From Massariosphaeria phaeospora (lineage: Eukaryota > Ascomycota > Dothideomycetes > Pleosporales): a stretch of DNA of 64,000 bases. Location: the NCBI GenBank assembly GCA_011032825.1, contig JAADJZ010000027.1, positions 434,001 through 498,000 of the forward strand, given 5' to 3'. Under the pieces are notes generated by a model. That model saw only the letters and a list, made by a program, of their open reading frames with translations, ran no database searches and had not been told where the DNA came from. Below, in pieces: positions 11,989 through 24,140 of the stretch; position 1 is the stretch's first letter, and each line of letters opens with the position of its first letter. Made by a program: the position numbers and the translations under genes.

Positions 11989-12638
11989 GGTGTGCTGGGT
12001 GGAGGCAGGGAGTGGTCGTGGAGGTGGAGGAGGGAGGAAAATTCGCCGTGCTGGAACAATGTCAGGCTGCCCCGCTAAGCCCACCCACCGGCTTATCGAT
12101 AGGCGCAGGCGATCGAGTCACCGTTAGCGAAACGAAGTGGCGGCAACGCACGGCGCTCGATGCGAGGGAACAGCAGACCGAGATCTGCTAGATGTGGGAA
12201 TGGAGAGCAAGAAGTTCAAAGGCAGAAGGGGAAGTTGGCGTAGGACAAACAGCAACAGCGCACAAGAGCTTCGTCGCGATTGCCCAAAATTCTTTTCACG
12301 TGTGGCGAGGGTGAAGGCGAGGGGTCGGGTCGGACATCCCTGGCCAATCAGCGCAACACGTCCAGCCCAGCAACAAACAACATGACTTTGATTTCTTTGA
12401 TTTCACTATACAACTTCAAAGCATACCCGGAGATGTATATAGTCGCTGGTTATTAATAAACTATTATCCGAAGACAGCTGGGCTTTTCCAGTACAGTACC
12501 ACCTAGTCCCCAGACGCCATAAGGCAAAATGCCAACCGAACCCTATACAAGTTCCCACCATGCTGATGCAATACCTCTACAGAAAACCTCCATATCCCAA
12601 GAAGAGAACAAAGAAACATGAAAGCCACGCCTCACGCC
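11989..12638. other. Intergenic between ARB1 start and the HPP gene end
   Basis: The ARB1 promoter side is G-rich near 12000-12060. From about 12370 the sequence is the 3' region of the HPP-family gene. No further gene is seen. Confidence 0.6.
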
Positions 12639-13700
12639 TCACGCTTGCAACACAGACACACTCGTATCACTTCCCTCCCCGTCGCTCCTCCTCTGCACCA
12701 TAGTAACCTCAGTACTCGGCCGACTCGACGGCACTCTATCCAACCCCTCCTCGCCATCCATTCTCTTCCTCAACCGATCCTGCAGGCTCTCCAGCAGTCT
12801 CGCTTCTTCACGGTTGAGCGGCAGATCCTCGGGCAGAGAGATTCGAAAAGCCGAAATCACGACCTCACTCCCCCTTTCCCGCACTGTTCCCTTCTCGTCT
12901 TTTTCGTCCTGTTGGCTGCATTTCCGTTGTGCGGCTCCTTGCACATCGAGAACTGTCTCTATATCTTCGTTTCGTGTGTGTATCTCGCGCAGGTTGAGTG
13001 GTGTCCACCAGTATACCGGGAACTGGCGTTGTATGTTGTTGATGACGAGAGCGACAAGCAGCATGAGCGTTGTCCCCCACATGACGAGGCCGACAAAGTA
13101 CCATCCCATGGCGGTGATTTCGGGCGCAGTTGCTGCGAGCACGGCGGATGCGCCACCTGGCGGATGTACGGTGCCCGTCAGTAACATCACTGCGGAAGCA
13201 ATGCCGCATGCCACGGCGCCCGCTATCCATCTAATGCGCTCGAATTCGGAGTGGTAGAGAAACAGTTTCGTTATGCCCACGCCGACGAGCGCTGAGAACG
13301 TGTGTCCCAGAAGTGCGTTTCGTGGCTGCCCCAAGGGTGAGCGGATCGCATTGTATTCTAGTATAGCTGAGGCGCCCTAACAGAACTCCATGTAAGCGGA
13401 TGCATAGAAGCCATTCTGACTGGTACATACGAAAGATGCAATTAGTGCAGGCGGCGCGTGGAGTTGTATCGACTCGGTATTGTTGAAGACAGCCGCAACG
13501 ACCGCCAGTCCACAAATCGCACCCAGACACGACCACCATGCCCCGAGCACGTTACCGACATCTTGTCTCTGCACCTCTCTAAATCCCAAGAACCTCGACA
13601 CCGGCTTCGGTAATCGATGTAGCGGCGACGGCGGTAGGTATCGACACGTGTATTCGTCCACGTCGAAATCCCAATCTCTTGCTCTTTCCAGAAGGCCCAT
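12639..13700 (-). CDS. HPP-family integral membrane protein
   Basis: HPP proteins are small multi-spanning membrane proteins; bacterial and plant members are linked to nitrite transport, and the fungal role is not established. Exons 13700-13431 and 13376-12639 (intron 54 nt, donor GTATGT) give 335 residues. About four hydrophobic helices lie in the middle: WWSCLGAICGLAVVAAVF, LLGHTFSALVGVGITKLFL, IAGAVACGIASAVMLLTG, and ITAMGWYFVGLVMWGTTLML. The family motif HPPGGASA sits right after the third helix. The C-terminal ~100 residues are charged and probably cytosolic. Confidence 0.88.
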
Positions 13701-14734
13701 CGTATTCTACCACACGGAAATCAATGAAAGAGGGTTCATTCCCGCTCAAGATACAAAGCTAGCCAAGAACCGGGTATAACTCGATATAAAGAAAGGCGGC
13801 GACCGGCACGGACTCCACGACATGGGAGCGGTGAGATGGTGACATCGTCAGAAACGCGCCAGTAACAATAGCCCTACCCTTTCTACCAGAAAAACAGCAC
13901 TGCGGACAAGAAACGGGGCCCACACTACGTGATGTCTTGCAGCACGTTTATGGCGATCATACGGTGGACCGTGACCAGATGATGCAGGCTGACTCCAAGT
14001 CGAGTTTTGGTAACGTAACTATTAGGTACAAAGAATCCATCTCCTCGGTTGCCCGGGAGGCATTTATATCCGTCTCTTAAAGAAGGTGTCTCAAGCACTG
14101 CGGCACCTAGTTCCACGACTTCTGCTAGAGGATACTCTGTGTTTCCCTTTGAGTGTCTTCTTTGGAGGCGCGTTGTGATTGTTACGATGAGTGTGAGAAC
14201 AGCAGCTATCAGCTCGAGACCAGCCGATGGCGTCTATACTGCTGGAACGGTCGTCATATTAAGGGTAGTCATAGTACTTAAGCTAAGTAATGTCGAGCTA
14301 CGGTGGTCGTGATGATGTGGACATGCATGCAGAGCTTTCGAGAATCTGGAGAACCTTGGAACCTCAAGCCGCCGCCCGGGCGCTTGGCAACGCTAGGTAC
14401 CCCCAGCATTTGCCCGCACCTCAAAACTTGCATGCGCTTTGGTCAAGACGGATAATTGCTGCCATACGACAATACACACTCATGCTTTTCATTTATGACT
14501 GTTCACAGCCTATCCCTCATCCCACGTTCTTGTAATGCAGGCGACTCATAGCCCATCCTCTCAAATCTATACCCCTGGATGAAGCCCATGACACACGCTT
14601 AAAATATTCGTACACCTTCTAGGTAACCAGCGTAAAAGAGTTCCTGTGATCTATCTTTTTGGAAGACCGCATAAACTCCGTACCCATACGTAATGCATAA
14701 TGCCATCTGTTTCTAGCCTCTGTTTCATGCCCGT
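13701..14734. other. Intergenic between the HPP gene and RAD16
   Basis: About 1 kb upstream of the HPP gene and downstream of RAD16. ORFs up to 87 codons occur on both strands, but they overlap each other and show no domain. I see no gene here. Confidence 0.55.
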
Positions 14735-17700
14735 CTAAGATCCGCGGAACAGGAATTGCAAATCTTCGGGAGTCAAGCGATCCATAGCAACTTTGTCGTT
14801 GTTGACTGTGCCTGCAATCATAGCTGCCTTCTTCTCCTGCAGTGCGACCATTCGTGATTCGACACTGTCTTCAATGCAAAGCCGGGTGATTACACAGGGG
14901 CGCTTCTGACCGATCCGATGGCAACGGTCAGCAGATTGCCATTCGGCAGCTGGATTCCACCACCTACGGTTGCATTAGTAAGGGTACAGCAAAGCTCGTT
15001 GATGACTTACGGATCGATTATGAACACCCGCGAAGCTTCAGTCAAGTTCAAGGCAACACCACCAGCCTTGAGCGAAACGAGGAACACTTCCACGTCCGGG
15101 TTCGTCATGAAATGTTCAATGCTCTTCTGCCGCATCGCAGGGGTCATACTGCCGTCTAACATTACCGTGTTGAAGCCCGCACGACGAAGGCGCCATTCGA
15201 CGAGCTGCAACATGGAGGTGAATTGACTGAAGACGATGGACTTCAAGGTCTGTTTCTTGCTGCGCAGTTTGTAAAGGTCGTATACCAGCATCTCGATCTT
15301 GGTCGAAGAGGTCCAATTATCCATCTTGATGCGATTGATGATTGATGTCTTCTTGACCTGATCTTCGTCTTGCTCAAGCTCCGGCTGCTCGAAGTCAATT
15401 GTGAGGGCAATGTGGCATCGAGGGCAGTCGGCGTCGGTCCCTGCAGTCTCGCAAGTGTCCATGTAGTCCTTCACACATGCCCGGCAGAACTCATGGTGAC
15501 ACCGAGAGCGAATGGCATCTTCAGCGGGTTCGTCGCAAATGTTGCATACGAAGACGTTTTGGCTACCTTCACCGCCTTTCTTCTTCAACAACAAATCTGG
15601 ATGATTAGCGACTTGACGCATCTGCATGATTAAACCGAAGATATTGGCGTAATTGTTGAGCATGACACCCTGGGCGACGTAGGTGTCAAAGTTTCGGGCT
15701 GAGTTCGTCATGATGGACGACGAGAAATCTCGCTCAATATCGCTGAAGAACTCGTTGTGAATGATAACCTCTTTCATTGGAAGCTCCTATACGTTGTTAG
15801 AGCTGAAGTCACACATCATCTTGAGGCTTACCATTGAGTTCGTGTTGTCGCGTTTCATACGGCGGAGCATGATCCTCGCAGTAATCATGTGCAGCTTCGA
15901 AAGCGCTTCATCGCGAAGCTCCGGATCATCCCCCGTAATTGGGTTGAGTAGTTCTTGGTTGAAGACTGATATGTGTTCGGAACCGCCATGGTTACAGGCC
16001 GTACACATGTGATCTTCATCGACGCCCCAGTGCAACTGTTCGCAATCGCAAGTTCGACAGAAATAGTCGGCGAAGGGTCGAACTTCAAGGAACCGCAAAA
16101 GGGAGAAGAACTCCCCGATTCGATTCTGGACCGGAGTACCAGATAAGCACCATTTGTAGCTTCCGCGCAGTGCAAAGCAGGCCTTAGCAACACCTGTCAC
16201 GCGTGACTTGATGCTGTGTGCCTCATCCAGGATCAGGCGGTGATAGTGGATCGCGTGGAGAGGGGATGCTTCTTTGATAATGTCCTCACCCCGGGACCAT
16301 CCCTTGGTTTCCTTGCGATGCAAAGACTCCAGGCTGTTGTAGGAGACCATGATGACATCGAACTTTTTGAGGTCTTTCACAGACATCTTCTTACATTTTG
16401 TATTAGTGCCGTGATACACGAGTACCTTGAGCTTGCCGTCAGTGTACTCGCGGATTTCATTGGACCATTGCATGAGTGCGACAGGCGGTACGACGACTAA
16501 GGTTGGCGTTTTTGCAGGATAGTCGGACATTATGAGCGACACGGCTTGAATTGTCTTACCCATACCTACAGAGTAGTCAGCAACAGTTCATGCAGCGGGA
16601 GAATGTCTGAAACCCACCCATTTCGTCACCGAGTAATCCACCCTTATAATTTGTCTTCTCCTGTCGGATCATCCAACTAAGCCCTTCGAGTTGGAATGGC
16701 TTCAGTCGTCGTGAGATAGAGCTCGGTTGCTCTGCTTCGTGGACCTCGGGAACCGGGATCGCTTTGAGGTCGTCCCACATGGTGAGCAATTTGGGATGTG
16801 ATATTTCTGCCCGCTCGCGATTCATCGCCCGCCTTCGTTCCCATTTATCCTCGATATGGGCGAACCGTGCCGTACGCCGCTCACGCTCAATCTGTTGTTG
16901 GCGGTTCAGTCGTTTGACTTTCCTTGCTCGTGCGGGCTTCGAGGCTCGGGTTGCCAGCTTCTTAGCAACGCGAGATGCAGCGAGCTTGAGCGGCACATCG
17001 TCGCTATCGCTCACAACATGGACCACGTCGTCAACGTCGGTATCATCTTGAACCAAATCCAGATCGTCCTCGTCTAACATGAACTCGTCGGCGGAATCTA
17101 GCGGATCTTCGCTGAGCATGTCGTCGTCACTAAGGATAGGGGCACGCTTAGCACTAGAGCGCGCGGAACGGTTCCGGCTGCTTGCAGGCTCTTCCGCCTT
17201 TGCTTTGCCTTTGCCTTTACCAGCATAAGAGGGCGTTTTCTTGGATGTGGCAGAGCACAGTTCGTCGTCCGATTCCAGTAGGAAAGAATCCTCCACCTTC
17301 GCCTTTCCTTTCCCTTTACCTTTATATGCTGGTGCCTTCTTGAACTGATCGTTGTAGGACTCGTGGTCAGAATCAAGCATAGACATGTCTGAAACCCCAG
17401 TCTTCAATCGCTTGTTTCCTTTAGCATACTCCGCTTTCTGCATCCGCATTGCGAGTTGGGCATCAGCGGATACGTCTTCGTCTTCATCTTCGCTATCCGC
17501 AATAGCAAGACGTGACCTTTTGCGCGACGATGGACCGATACCGGCGGCTCCCGCTGCAATACCGGCACTCTTGCCAGTTGATCGAGCTCCGCGACGCATC
17601 GAAGTAGCAGGTGTGGTGGAGATGCTCGTGCCCGGGGTCTCGTAGTCAGAATTCTCCAGCGAAATTGATCCAGTCGAGCTCCCTTGTTCCATTTGAGGCC

Positions 17701-18063
17701 CTTTTGCAGCCGACAATCGCCCGCGGGCTGGTGTAGCTTTCTTGGTGCCCATCGCGGGGATAGAGACTGCTTTCAAAGTACGTCGAGCTGCTGCGGGTGG
17801 CGCTCCAAGAAGCTCGGTCTCGGTGACGTCGTTGTCTTCGATATCGGAGGAGTTATTTACGAAGGTTCGCGAGGAGCGGGTAAGTTTTTTGCTCGAGCTG
17901 TTCTTGGAGCCTGCGCACATGTTAGTGAATAGCTCTCGGTAAGGGTAATAGTGATCACTAGTAAGAGTAACGTACCAGGCTGAGGCGCCGGTGAGGCCGG
18001 CGCAGAGTGCACGATCTCCCGCGGGCCAGTCACTTGCTTCCGGGCGGCCTTTTTGGTCCGCAT
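14735..18063 (-). CDS. RAD16: Rad16-like SNF2 ATPase with RING finger, global genome repair
   Basis: Rad16, with Rad7, recognises damage in non-transcribed DNA for nucleotide excision repair. Five exons: 18063-17976, 17910-16618, 16565-15832, 15786-15011 and 14963-14735; the join is 1039 residues. The first ~400 residues are low-complexity, charged, Ser- and Lys-rich. SNF2 motifs follow: [16 protein letters not shown] (Walker A), [12 protein letters not shown] (DEAH box), and [21 protein letters not shown] Cys/His cluster ([20 protein letters not shown]) typical of Rad16 comes next, then a C3HC4 RING ([20 protein letters not shown]). The helicase C-terminal part carries [16 protein letters not shown] and [13 protein letters not shown]. 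Introns are 65, 52, 45 and 47 nt. An upstream ATG at 18102 is in frame but less likely. Confidence 0.93.
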
Positions 18064-19150
18064 TGTACAGGAGGATTGCGGGGCAGAGTTGCGCAGTCGC
18101 ACTTAGCGTTTGCAATGGGTGGGCGATGTAATAGTAGAGAAGCACAGCTCGGAAGGAGCTGGCGGACGAGGATAGTAGATCGTAGGTGGCAGGTGGCAGG
18201 TGGAGGGGGAGGAGAGATAGTGGTGGGTGGTGGTGAATTCAGGTGGCAACACCCCTGACCCGATCATAGGCTCGCGCCGAACCTGGTACGCGTCTATCTC
18301 CGCCCTCGGTGGCAAATCGAGGCGAGTAAACGAAGAAATAAGAGTGAGAGCGCTGTGGGAATTGCCAGTAGAAAAGACGTGCGCGTCATTCAATTAATCG
18401 GTCCCGGAACCGTCGCATAGGGTGCCATGGTGCATTGATACCCAGTTTTCGCGCCAGCGCGTCGACACGTGACACTGTAATCCTACGTAATTTCCGGAGG
18501 CCGTTACTCAGCTTTTATATACCGACACATAAAACACACAACTAACGCTGATCGCAGGAGCTACGTTCTAGATTGGATCTGAACGTATATATTGCTAGTA
18601 TGTAGACCATAAATCGGTACCTATATCTATTGTGAATTGATACGAGTAACTTCCTCGAAGCCGAGCGCCTTACATCTGCTATGAAACTCCTCTTATCCTA
18701 CATCAGAAGCGAATACACCACGGGCAGTCTTCTATGAAAGCTTCAGACGCGGACAAGCCTCCCTTTGAAGTCGTGGCTGAACTGCTCAGAATGCCCCATT
18801 TGATAATGTGTCCCTTTCACCACGGTGCTGCCTCAAACCGTGTACTCAAATGAACGCTCCATACAAAACCCCGTTCTTCATCTCGGTGGGTCTGCTTCCC
18901 CTCCATTTCCACTCCGACTCCTTGCGCACTTCGTAGTGTTCGAGGTCGATCGACATCTCATCAATGGATCCAATGCGCTATCACCTCTCGAACATCAGGC
19001 GCCATTGTTGAGTGTACCTTTCGACAAACTTACCTTGTCATTCGTCGTAATGTCTTGCTGCTTTGTTCGGTATATGAGCAGCATAATGAAGCGGGAATAT
19101 GCTAGCATCGTCCAAAAGGCCACGGGTCTCGATGGAGCGAGTGAGCTCAA
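18064..19150. other. Intergenic between RAD16 and BMT5
   Basis: This holds the RAD16 promoter (to about 18300) and the BMT5 3' region. The interval 18480-18800 is AT-rich. No gene is supported. Confidence 0.55.
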
Positions 19151-20218
19151 TCATTCCCCCTCACTCCCACTTCCACCGCCCTCTCGCCCCCTCTTTTCCC
19201 CCCGTTTCCCCTTGTCGTCCGCCACCTCCGCCTTCTGAAAGACATACATCCGCGCCTCCCTCTCCTCGGCCTTCCACGCGCCGCCCCCCTCAATCGCCCC
19301 CAGCGTGCGCACATGCTTATACCCCGGATACTCCTCGCCCTCGAAGCGAAAGCTCTCCAGCACTTTTAATCCGGTATGACGCGCCAGATCGCGGATGTTC
19401 CACAGCGTGTACGGCGGTGCGTCAAACAACGTTACTATAATGCGTCCACCAGGTTTCAAGAATGGGGGGCGTTTGAGTGTGGATTTCGAGGGCCGTTTGG
19501 CGAGGGGCGTGAGGTTCGCATTTTGTGATGTTGAGGATGCTGGGTGTTTGGGTGGTGGCTGAAACTTTGGAGGATTCTTTTCTAGGCAGGATTCGAAGAA
19601 AGAGACGAGCAGCGCTTGGTTCGCGCGTACTTGCCGGTTGACATCGGTGCTGAGTCCGCCCGTGTGCGGGAAGATGAAGCCGATTACATCCCAGCCTTCT
19701 CCCTCTCCTTCATCTACGCCCTCGTCTCTCCTACATCTCAGCGCTTTATTCAATGACAGTTTCCCCGCATCGATCGAATGATATACTGGCACCGGCGGCG
19801 TCAGCGCGCTCAGCTCGGATTGTATAGCGTCGAACGTCGGGTACTTATTGCGAACGTCCTCTTCACTGTCAAACGATGTACCCGTAACATGCGCACAGCC
19901 GTGATGCAGCGCAAGCGAGGAGGTAAAGCTAAAGTCGCCTTCGCCTACGAGCAAGATATGGTCGTAGGTGCCGAAGGGGATGGGCCGACGTTGGGATGCT
20001 TGCGTATGTGTTGGTGGGGTGGGTTTGGGCGTAGGTTTGGTTGTTGGAGGCACGGCATTCGTACTAGTAGTAGAGGTCTTGAGCTTTTTAGGAGGAGGTT
20101 TGGAGGACGATGATGATGCTAGGGTAGATTTTGTGGTTTTTCGGGCGTTGGAGGCGGCTTTTCGGACTTCAGTACGTTTGGATTCGCGGCGCTCGCGTTT
20201 GCGTTTGGCTTTGGACAT
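19151..20218 (-). CDS. BMT5: 25S rRNA (uridine-N3)-methyltransferase, Bmt5-like
   Basis: Single-exon gene of 355 residues of the BMT5 / DUF2431 family, a nucleolar SAM-dependent enzyme that makes m3U in large-subunit rRNA. The N-terminal ~85 residues are Lys/Arg- then Thr/Pro-rich, as expected for nucleolar targeting. The SAM-binding block is HILLVGEGDFSFTSSLAL near residues 88-105, followed by SFDSEEDVRNKYP, VIGFIFPHTGGLSTD, LLVSFFESC, LKPGGRIIVTLFDAPPYT and FEGEEYPGYKHVRTLG. All are family signatures. The tail is Gly/Lys/Arg-rich. Confidence 0.88.
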   Translation of the reverse strand: MSKAKRKRERRESKRTEVRKAASNARKTTKSTLASSSSSKPPPKKLKTSTTSTNAVPPTTKPTPKPTPPTHTQASQRRPIPFGTYDHILLVGEGDFSFTSSLALHHGCAHVTGTSFDSEEDVRNKYPTFDAIQSELSALTPPVPVYHSIDAGKLSLNKALRCRRDEGVDEGEGEGWDVIGFIFPHTGGLSTDVNRQVRANQALLVSFFESCLEKNPPKFQPPPKHPASSTSQNANLTPLAKRPSKSTLKRPPFLKPGGRIIVTLFDAPPYTLWNIRDLARHTGLKVLESFRFEGEEYPGYKHVRTLGAIEGGGAWKAEEREARMYVFQKAEVADDKGKRGEKRGREGGGSGSEGE

Positions 20219-20583
20219 TTTCGGGGTGAGGGGGTGGAATCAGACTTTGCGATAAATTGTGGTGCGGGACTCGAGGCCAGGCGGAGGTTCTGCGGGGAGT
20301 TTGACTTTTTGGAAGCTTGGACCATTTTCGAACATTTCACATGCTGGACCCTTGAACCGGGCCCTCGAGCTGATCCTCAACAGATTCGACGAATGCTTAA
20401 GTTCGGGGCCAGAGCTTGGTTTTTGATGCAGGCATACTCACATTTCTCTAAAGACTAAATGTACAGTAACGGAGACTGGGACTTTAATTGTACCTGTGAG
20501 CTGCCACCGCTCAAAGCCATGGAATCTCGCTCTAAAGCCATATCAATCAAAAAGGAAATCGCGTGTCCGTTAGCAGCTGAATC
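20219..20583. other. Intergenic between BMT5 and LSC1
   Basis: Short region between the BMT5 start and the LSC1 stop on the same strand. No gene is seen. Confidence 0.6.
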
Positions 20584-21891
20584 CTATATCAAGTCTCGCT
20601 TCACAAATTGATCGTATAGAGTCTTGCCAAGGGAAGCAGGCGAGCGCTCGACAACGACGCCAGCAGCTTCCAGGGCGTGGATCTTGGAGTTCGCGTCGCC
20701 CTTACCACCGCTAACGATGGCACCGGCGTGGCCCATCCGCCTGCCTGGTGGCGCAGAGATACCGGCGATGAAGCTGACAACGGGCTTGTTGGCGGTGTTG
20801 TATTCCTTCAAGAAGTCTGCCGCATCCTCTTCTGCCGAACCGCCGATTTCGCCAATCATGATAATGCCGTCCGTCTCCTCGTCTTGTAGGAAGACCTTCA
20901 GGCAGTCGATAAAGTTGGTGCCGGAGAAGGGATCGCCTCCAATACCGACGACGAGCGATTGGCCAAGGCCGGCTTGCGTTGTCTGGTTCACAGCTTCGTA
21001 GGTGAGGGTTCCGGAGCGAGAAACGATGCCAACGCGGCCGCGTTTGTGGATGAAGCCAGGCATGATTCCGATTTTACATTGGCCCTGGAATAATATCAGC
21101 TTAGATGCAGGTAGTGAAGGGAAAGCTGGTCGTACTGGAGCGATAATGCCGGGACAGTTGGGGCCAACCATGCGGGTCTTGTTCTGGGACTTGAGCATGT
21201 CGGTGATGCGGACCATGTCTAGGGAGATTAGCAGTGTGCCAAGCTTTCGAAACAAATACTATGCATACCATGCTGTGGGATACCTTCTGTGATGCTACAG
21301 AATTTTGTAAGCCAACGTTTCTAGACTGTGTACGCACACTCACGTCACAACTAAAGGCATCTCTGCTTTGATAGCTTCCTCGATACTCGCGGCGGCAACC
21401 GGGGGGCTGTTGCAGTTAGATATATGTGTAATCCTCGTATGGGTGTGCGTACGGAACGAAGATAGCGGACGCAGTAGCTCCAGTCTCCTTGATGGCCTCC
21501 TCTACGCTCGCGAAAACTGGCTTTCCGAGGTGCTCAGTGCCCGCCTTCTTTGGATTTGTGCCCCCGACCACATTTGTGCCTGAATCTCCGTGTCAATTGA
21601 TGTTCCCATCGAGGTCATACCAGATGTTTCGGAGCGGCGCATACCGTACTCGATCGCTTGCTGGGCGTGGAACCTATCAAACCGTCAGCCGTTCGCTCCA
21701 TATCGTCTGCGCTGTGCCGATTCTACTCACGATCCTTGGCGTCCGGTAAAGCCCTGGAACAGCACTTTGGTGTCGCCGTTAATGCGGAGGTTTTTGATCG
21801 TTTCCGCGTACTGCGACGAGCTTGTCGCATACGCTTGCCGCGCTGCGGCTTTGCGCAGCGCAGAGCCCAAGGGTCGTCGGAATGCCTGCAT
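20584..21891 (-). CDS. LSC1: Succinyl-CoA ligase alpha subunit, mitochondrial
   Basis: The alpha subunit of succinyl-CoA synthetase converts succinyl-CoA to succinate with NTP formation in the TCA cycle and carries the phospho-histidine. Seven exons are read: 21891-21731, 21673-21645, 21579-21453, 21406-21344, 21294-21269, 21218-21136 and 21084-20584. They join to 329 residues, the length of yeast Lsc1. The N-terminus [20 protein letters not shown] is a presequence. Then come [76 protein letters not shown], the active-site block [14 protein letters not shown] (catalytic His), and the end [11 protein letters not shown]. Exons 2 and 5 are only 29 and 26 nt. Confidence 0.95.
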
Positions 21892-23244
21892 CGCGACAAT
21901 AAAGCTGCCACGAGTGCAGAACTAGCTGGTCGGTAGGGAGATGGGGTGTCGAGCGTGGTGTATGCAGATGGTTGAGCGGAGACGAAGGTGGACGGCTGCA
22001 CGTCGGAACTTGACAGCCAATCTAAAATCTTTTGACGACGCAGGGTTCAAGGCCGCCCAGCCTCATAAATGCCTCGTCGGGTGTATCTGTTTATTTCTGT
22101 ACTAAACACCGACTGTCCACCAGTCTGCAACTTGTTCGTTACGTCTACTCCTCATTATGATCGTATGCCGAGCAAAACCACGTGATAGCGAACCTGCCCC
22201 CCAGGTGCAGGTGCGGTACTAGTACAGACTTAGACCTCACCTACACTGGGCCACTGCATACTCATTCACATAATCCTAAACTATCCGTCATTCTTATATT
22301 TGCTCTGGTATTTCAGTATCTCTATATTGTTATATGTAGACTATGCTTGACAAGACCAAAGCTATGCATACTATTCGACAAAGCTAGCAACCACCACGTC
22401 TGATGGGGTTGTCAAGTTTTGCGACACTGACCTTTCAAGAGCGCCGCACTTTTGTGGCATTTGGTGCGCTCCCGAGAAAAGAAGTTTTCACGCCAGGTCG
22501 TACCTGTAACCGCAGCAGATCTCCAAGGTGAACAGCCTCTAGTTGATATACGGTAATAAGGGTGGATGAGGGATGCCGGCAAAATAGATCCGTAACTTCG
22601 GGCAGGTTTGGATACGTTGGACTTTGGGAAGAAGCCTCTGGCGCAGTTGACATCAAACGCAAGGTGATCTTCAGTGTTCCAGGGTTTCTGATTGCCCACA
22701 CCTCTAGCGAGTCGCCCGAACATATTCTCCTGTGGTATCTCGCTGCATCGGTCGCCTTCTGTCTCGGTCCCGTTTCCTCTAACATTCGTATAACGTCTTT
22801 TCTTCAGTTTCCTTATCTGTACTGTTGGTTCTGTTGCAGGTTCCGCAGTTTCGTCCTTCTCTGATAGATGATTGGAGCGCTTCGAAGGAGTCACTGGACT
22901 TTACCCCTTTGCGGGATGCAAAAATCGTGTCATAGTTGTGGGGATGACAATCTTTGGTGAACTCCGTCTGTCGGTGAATTCACGTCTTGGAGATGGCTGG
23001 GGTTGGATCTCCGCGTCCGGCCCTGTGATGCTCTCAGCGCCCATCTCTTGCGGAAACTAGAACTAAGGCTGAACACGCTACGTTATAACTAATATCTATC
23101 TACAACTTAGATTTTATGTTGTGTCTTGTAACATTAAGTAAACGCTATGTGTAGAGTTATAGCTTTCTATAAGTATATTGCTGCGTTAGTTGATCCTTTT
23201 AGAGGTGCGCAGATATATCTCTTTGGTTCCAGAGATTCCGCTTC
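21892..23244. other. Long AT-rich intergenic region
   Basis: About 1.35 kb upstream of LSC1. AT-rich parts lie at 22090-22420 and 23060-23220. Overlapping minus-strand ORFs at 22412-22894 (160 and 116 codons in two frames) have protein-like stretches but no recognisable domain and no neighbour support. They may be gene debris. I do not call a gene. Confidence 0.5.
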
Positions 23245-23408
23245 TGTCGCGGTGAGTGCAAGCAGTGCGTAGGGAATTGAGGATTGAACTGAGGTTGTAT
23301 TATCTAGAAGCTACAGAATTTGTAGGTGCGAAAGCACAGACAGCGCTAGTCCTAGATAAGCGTAGTACCCTTATCCATCTCATAGGGTAAGAGCTATAAA
23401 CCGTGACA
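23245..23408 (-). mobile_element. Solo LTR of the copia element, with target duplication
   Basis: The reverse complement matches the 169-bp LTRs at 33723-33891 and 38881-39049. The match is near-identical over its last ~120 bases (to CCGTGACA at 23408) and diverged in its first ~45 bases. It begins TGTC and ends GACA. GCTTC is found directly on both sides (23240-23244 and 23409-23413), a 5-bp target duplication. No internal sequence remains, so it is a solo LTR left by recombination between LTRs. Confidence 0.88.
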
Positions 23409-23570
23409 GCTTCCGTAAGAGACCCATCAAAACTCCTCCTAATGATCAAATTTGCTTTTGCCGAACTGACTGCGGAAACTACGGATTTCGGAAACCTGGT
23501 ATCTGGCGGAATGTAGTATCGTGGTCGGGATATTGACCAGAATACAAAAGGTCGTATGATGCTGCAACGT

Positions 23571-23655
23571 GTTCGCAGAGTCTACAGAGTCTACGACCCG
23601 ACGGATCAGATCTAAAGCGAGGTACTACCGGATTCGATCAAGCTTGCTTCTGTTG
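23571..23655 (-). pseudogene. Fragment of a SEC9-like 3' end
   Basis: On the minus strand this reads the C-terminal residues NRSKLDRIR, a stop, and about 50 bases of following sequence. The same sequence with scattered transitions occurs at 25386-25469, at the end of the broken SEC9-like gene. The fragment is fused in frame to unrelated upstream codons. Confidence 0.6.
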
Positions 23656-23794
23656 GGAGCGATAAAAGGTTTCATAGTGGCTGCATTTCCTTCGGTATCA
23701 ACATGAATTTTGAATTTTTTTAAATACTTTTTTAGACCGGCCGCCATGTTCCTGAAAACGAGATATATCTCCGGAACTGTGTGCCTAGTCATTT

Positions 23795-24045
23795 TTGTTG
23801 GTTTGTTGGTCTCTTGGTCTGCTCTATCTATGCCATCTTGATGCAAGCCGTTGTCTATGCACAGCAGTCCCACAATCCTATCCTTGACCTCCACCTCGAC
23901 CACGTTCGCGGACGTCCACATCTCGGACTCGACGGTATCATTCTCCCCTGTGGTTGGCGTGGCGTGTTCGTTCACAACATCCCTTCTACTATCTTTTTTG
24001 CGCTTTGCTCGGTGTGTGCGAATGCAAAACAGCGAGGTGAAACAT
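23795..24045 (-). pseudogene. Fragment of a membrane-protein cytoplasmic tail, relative of 63.7 kb gene
   Basis: The minus strand carries ATPTTGE followed by VESEMWTSANVVEVEVKDR and DNGL. The tail of the damaged gene at 63275-63868 reads ATPTTGERLVESEMWTSA and onward, so the two are clearly paralogous at DNA level too (GATGTGGACGTCCGCGAACG in both). The juxtamembrane part (ACCTCGCTG, GAGCAAAGCGCAAAAAAGAT) is also shared, up to about 24045. No signal peptide or ectodomain is left. Confidence 0.7.
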
Positions 24046-24140
24046 CTTCGGCTTGGGTGATTCTTCGAGTGTGATTTTCGTGGGTTGATTAAGCATTTTG
24101 ATGATGTGCTGGTGGAGTTGAATGGCGAGTCGGAGGTACA

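Noticed and set aside
14551..14640. Possible sixth copy of the ~100-bp dispersed repeat (CATCCTCTC on the plus strand)
   Set aside because: Only the end block matches loosely; none of the other ordered blocks is present.
22412..22894. Two overlapping minus-strand ORFs (160 and 116 codons)
   Set aside because: Some protein-like stretches, but the frames compete and no domain or paralogue in the window supports them; left as possible debris.
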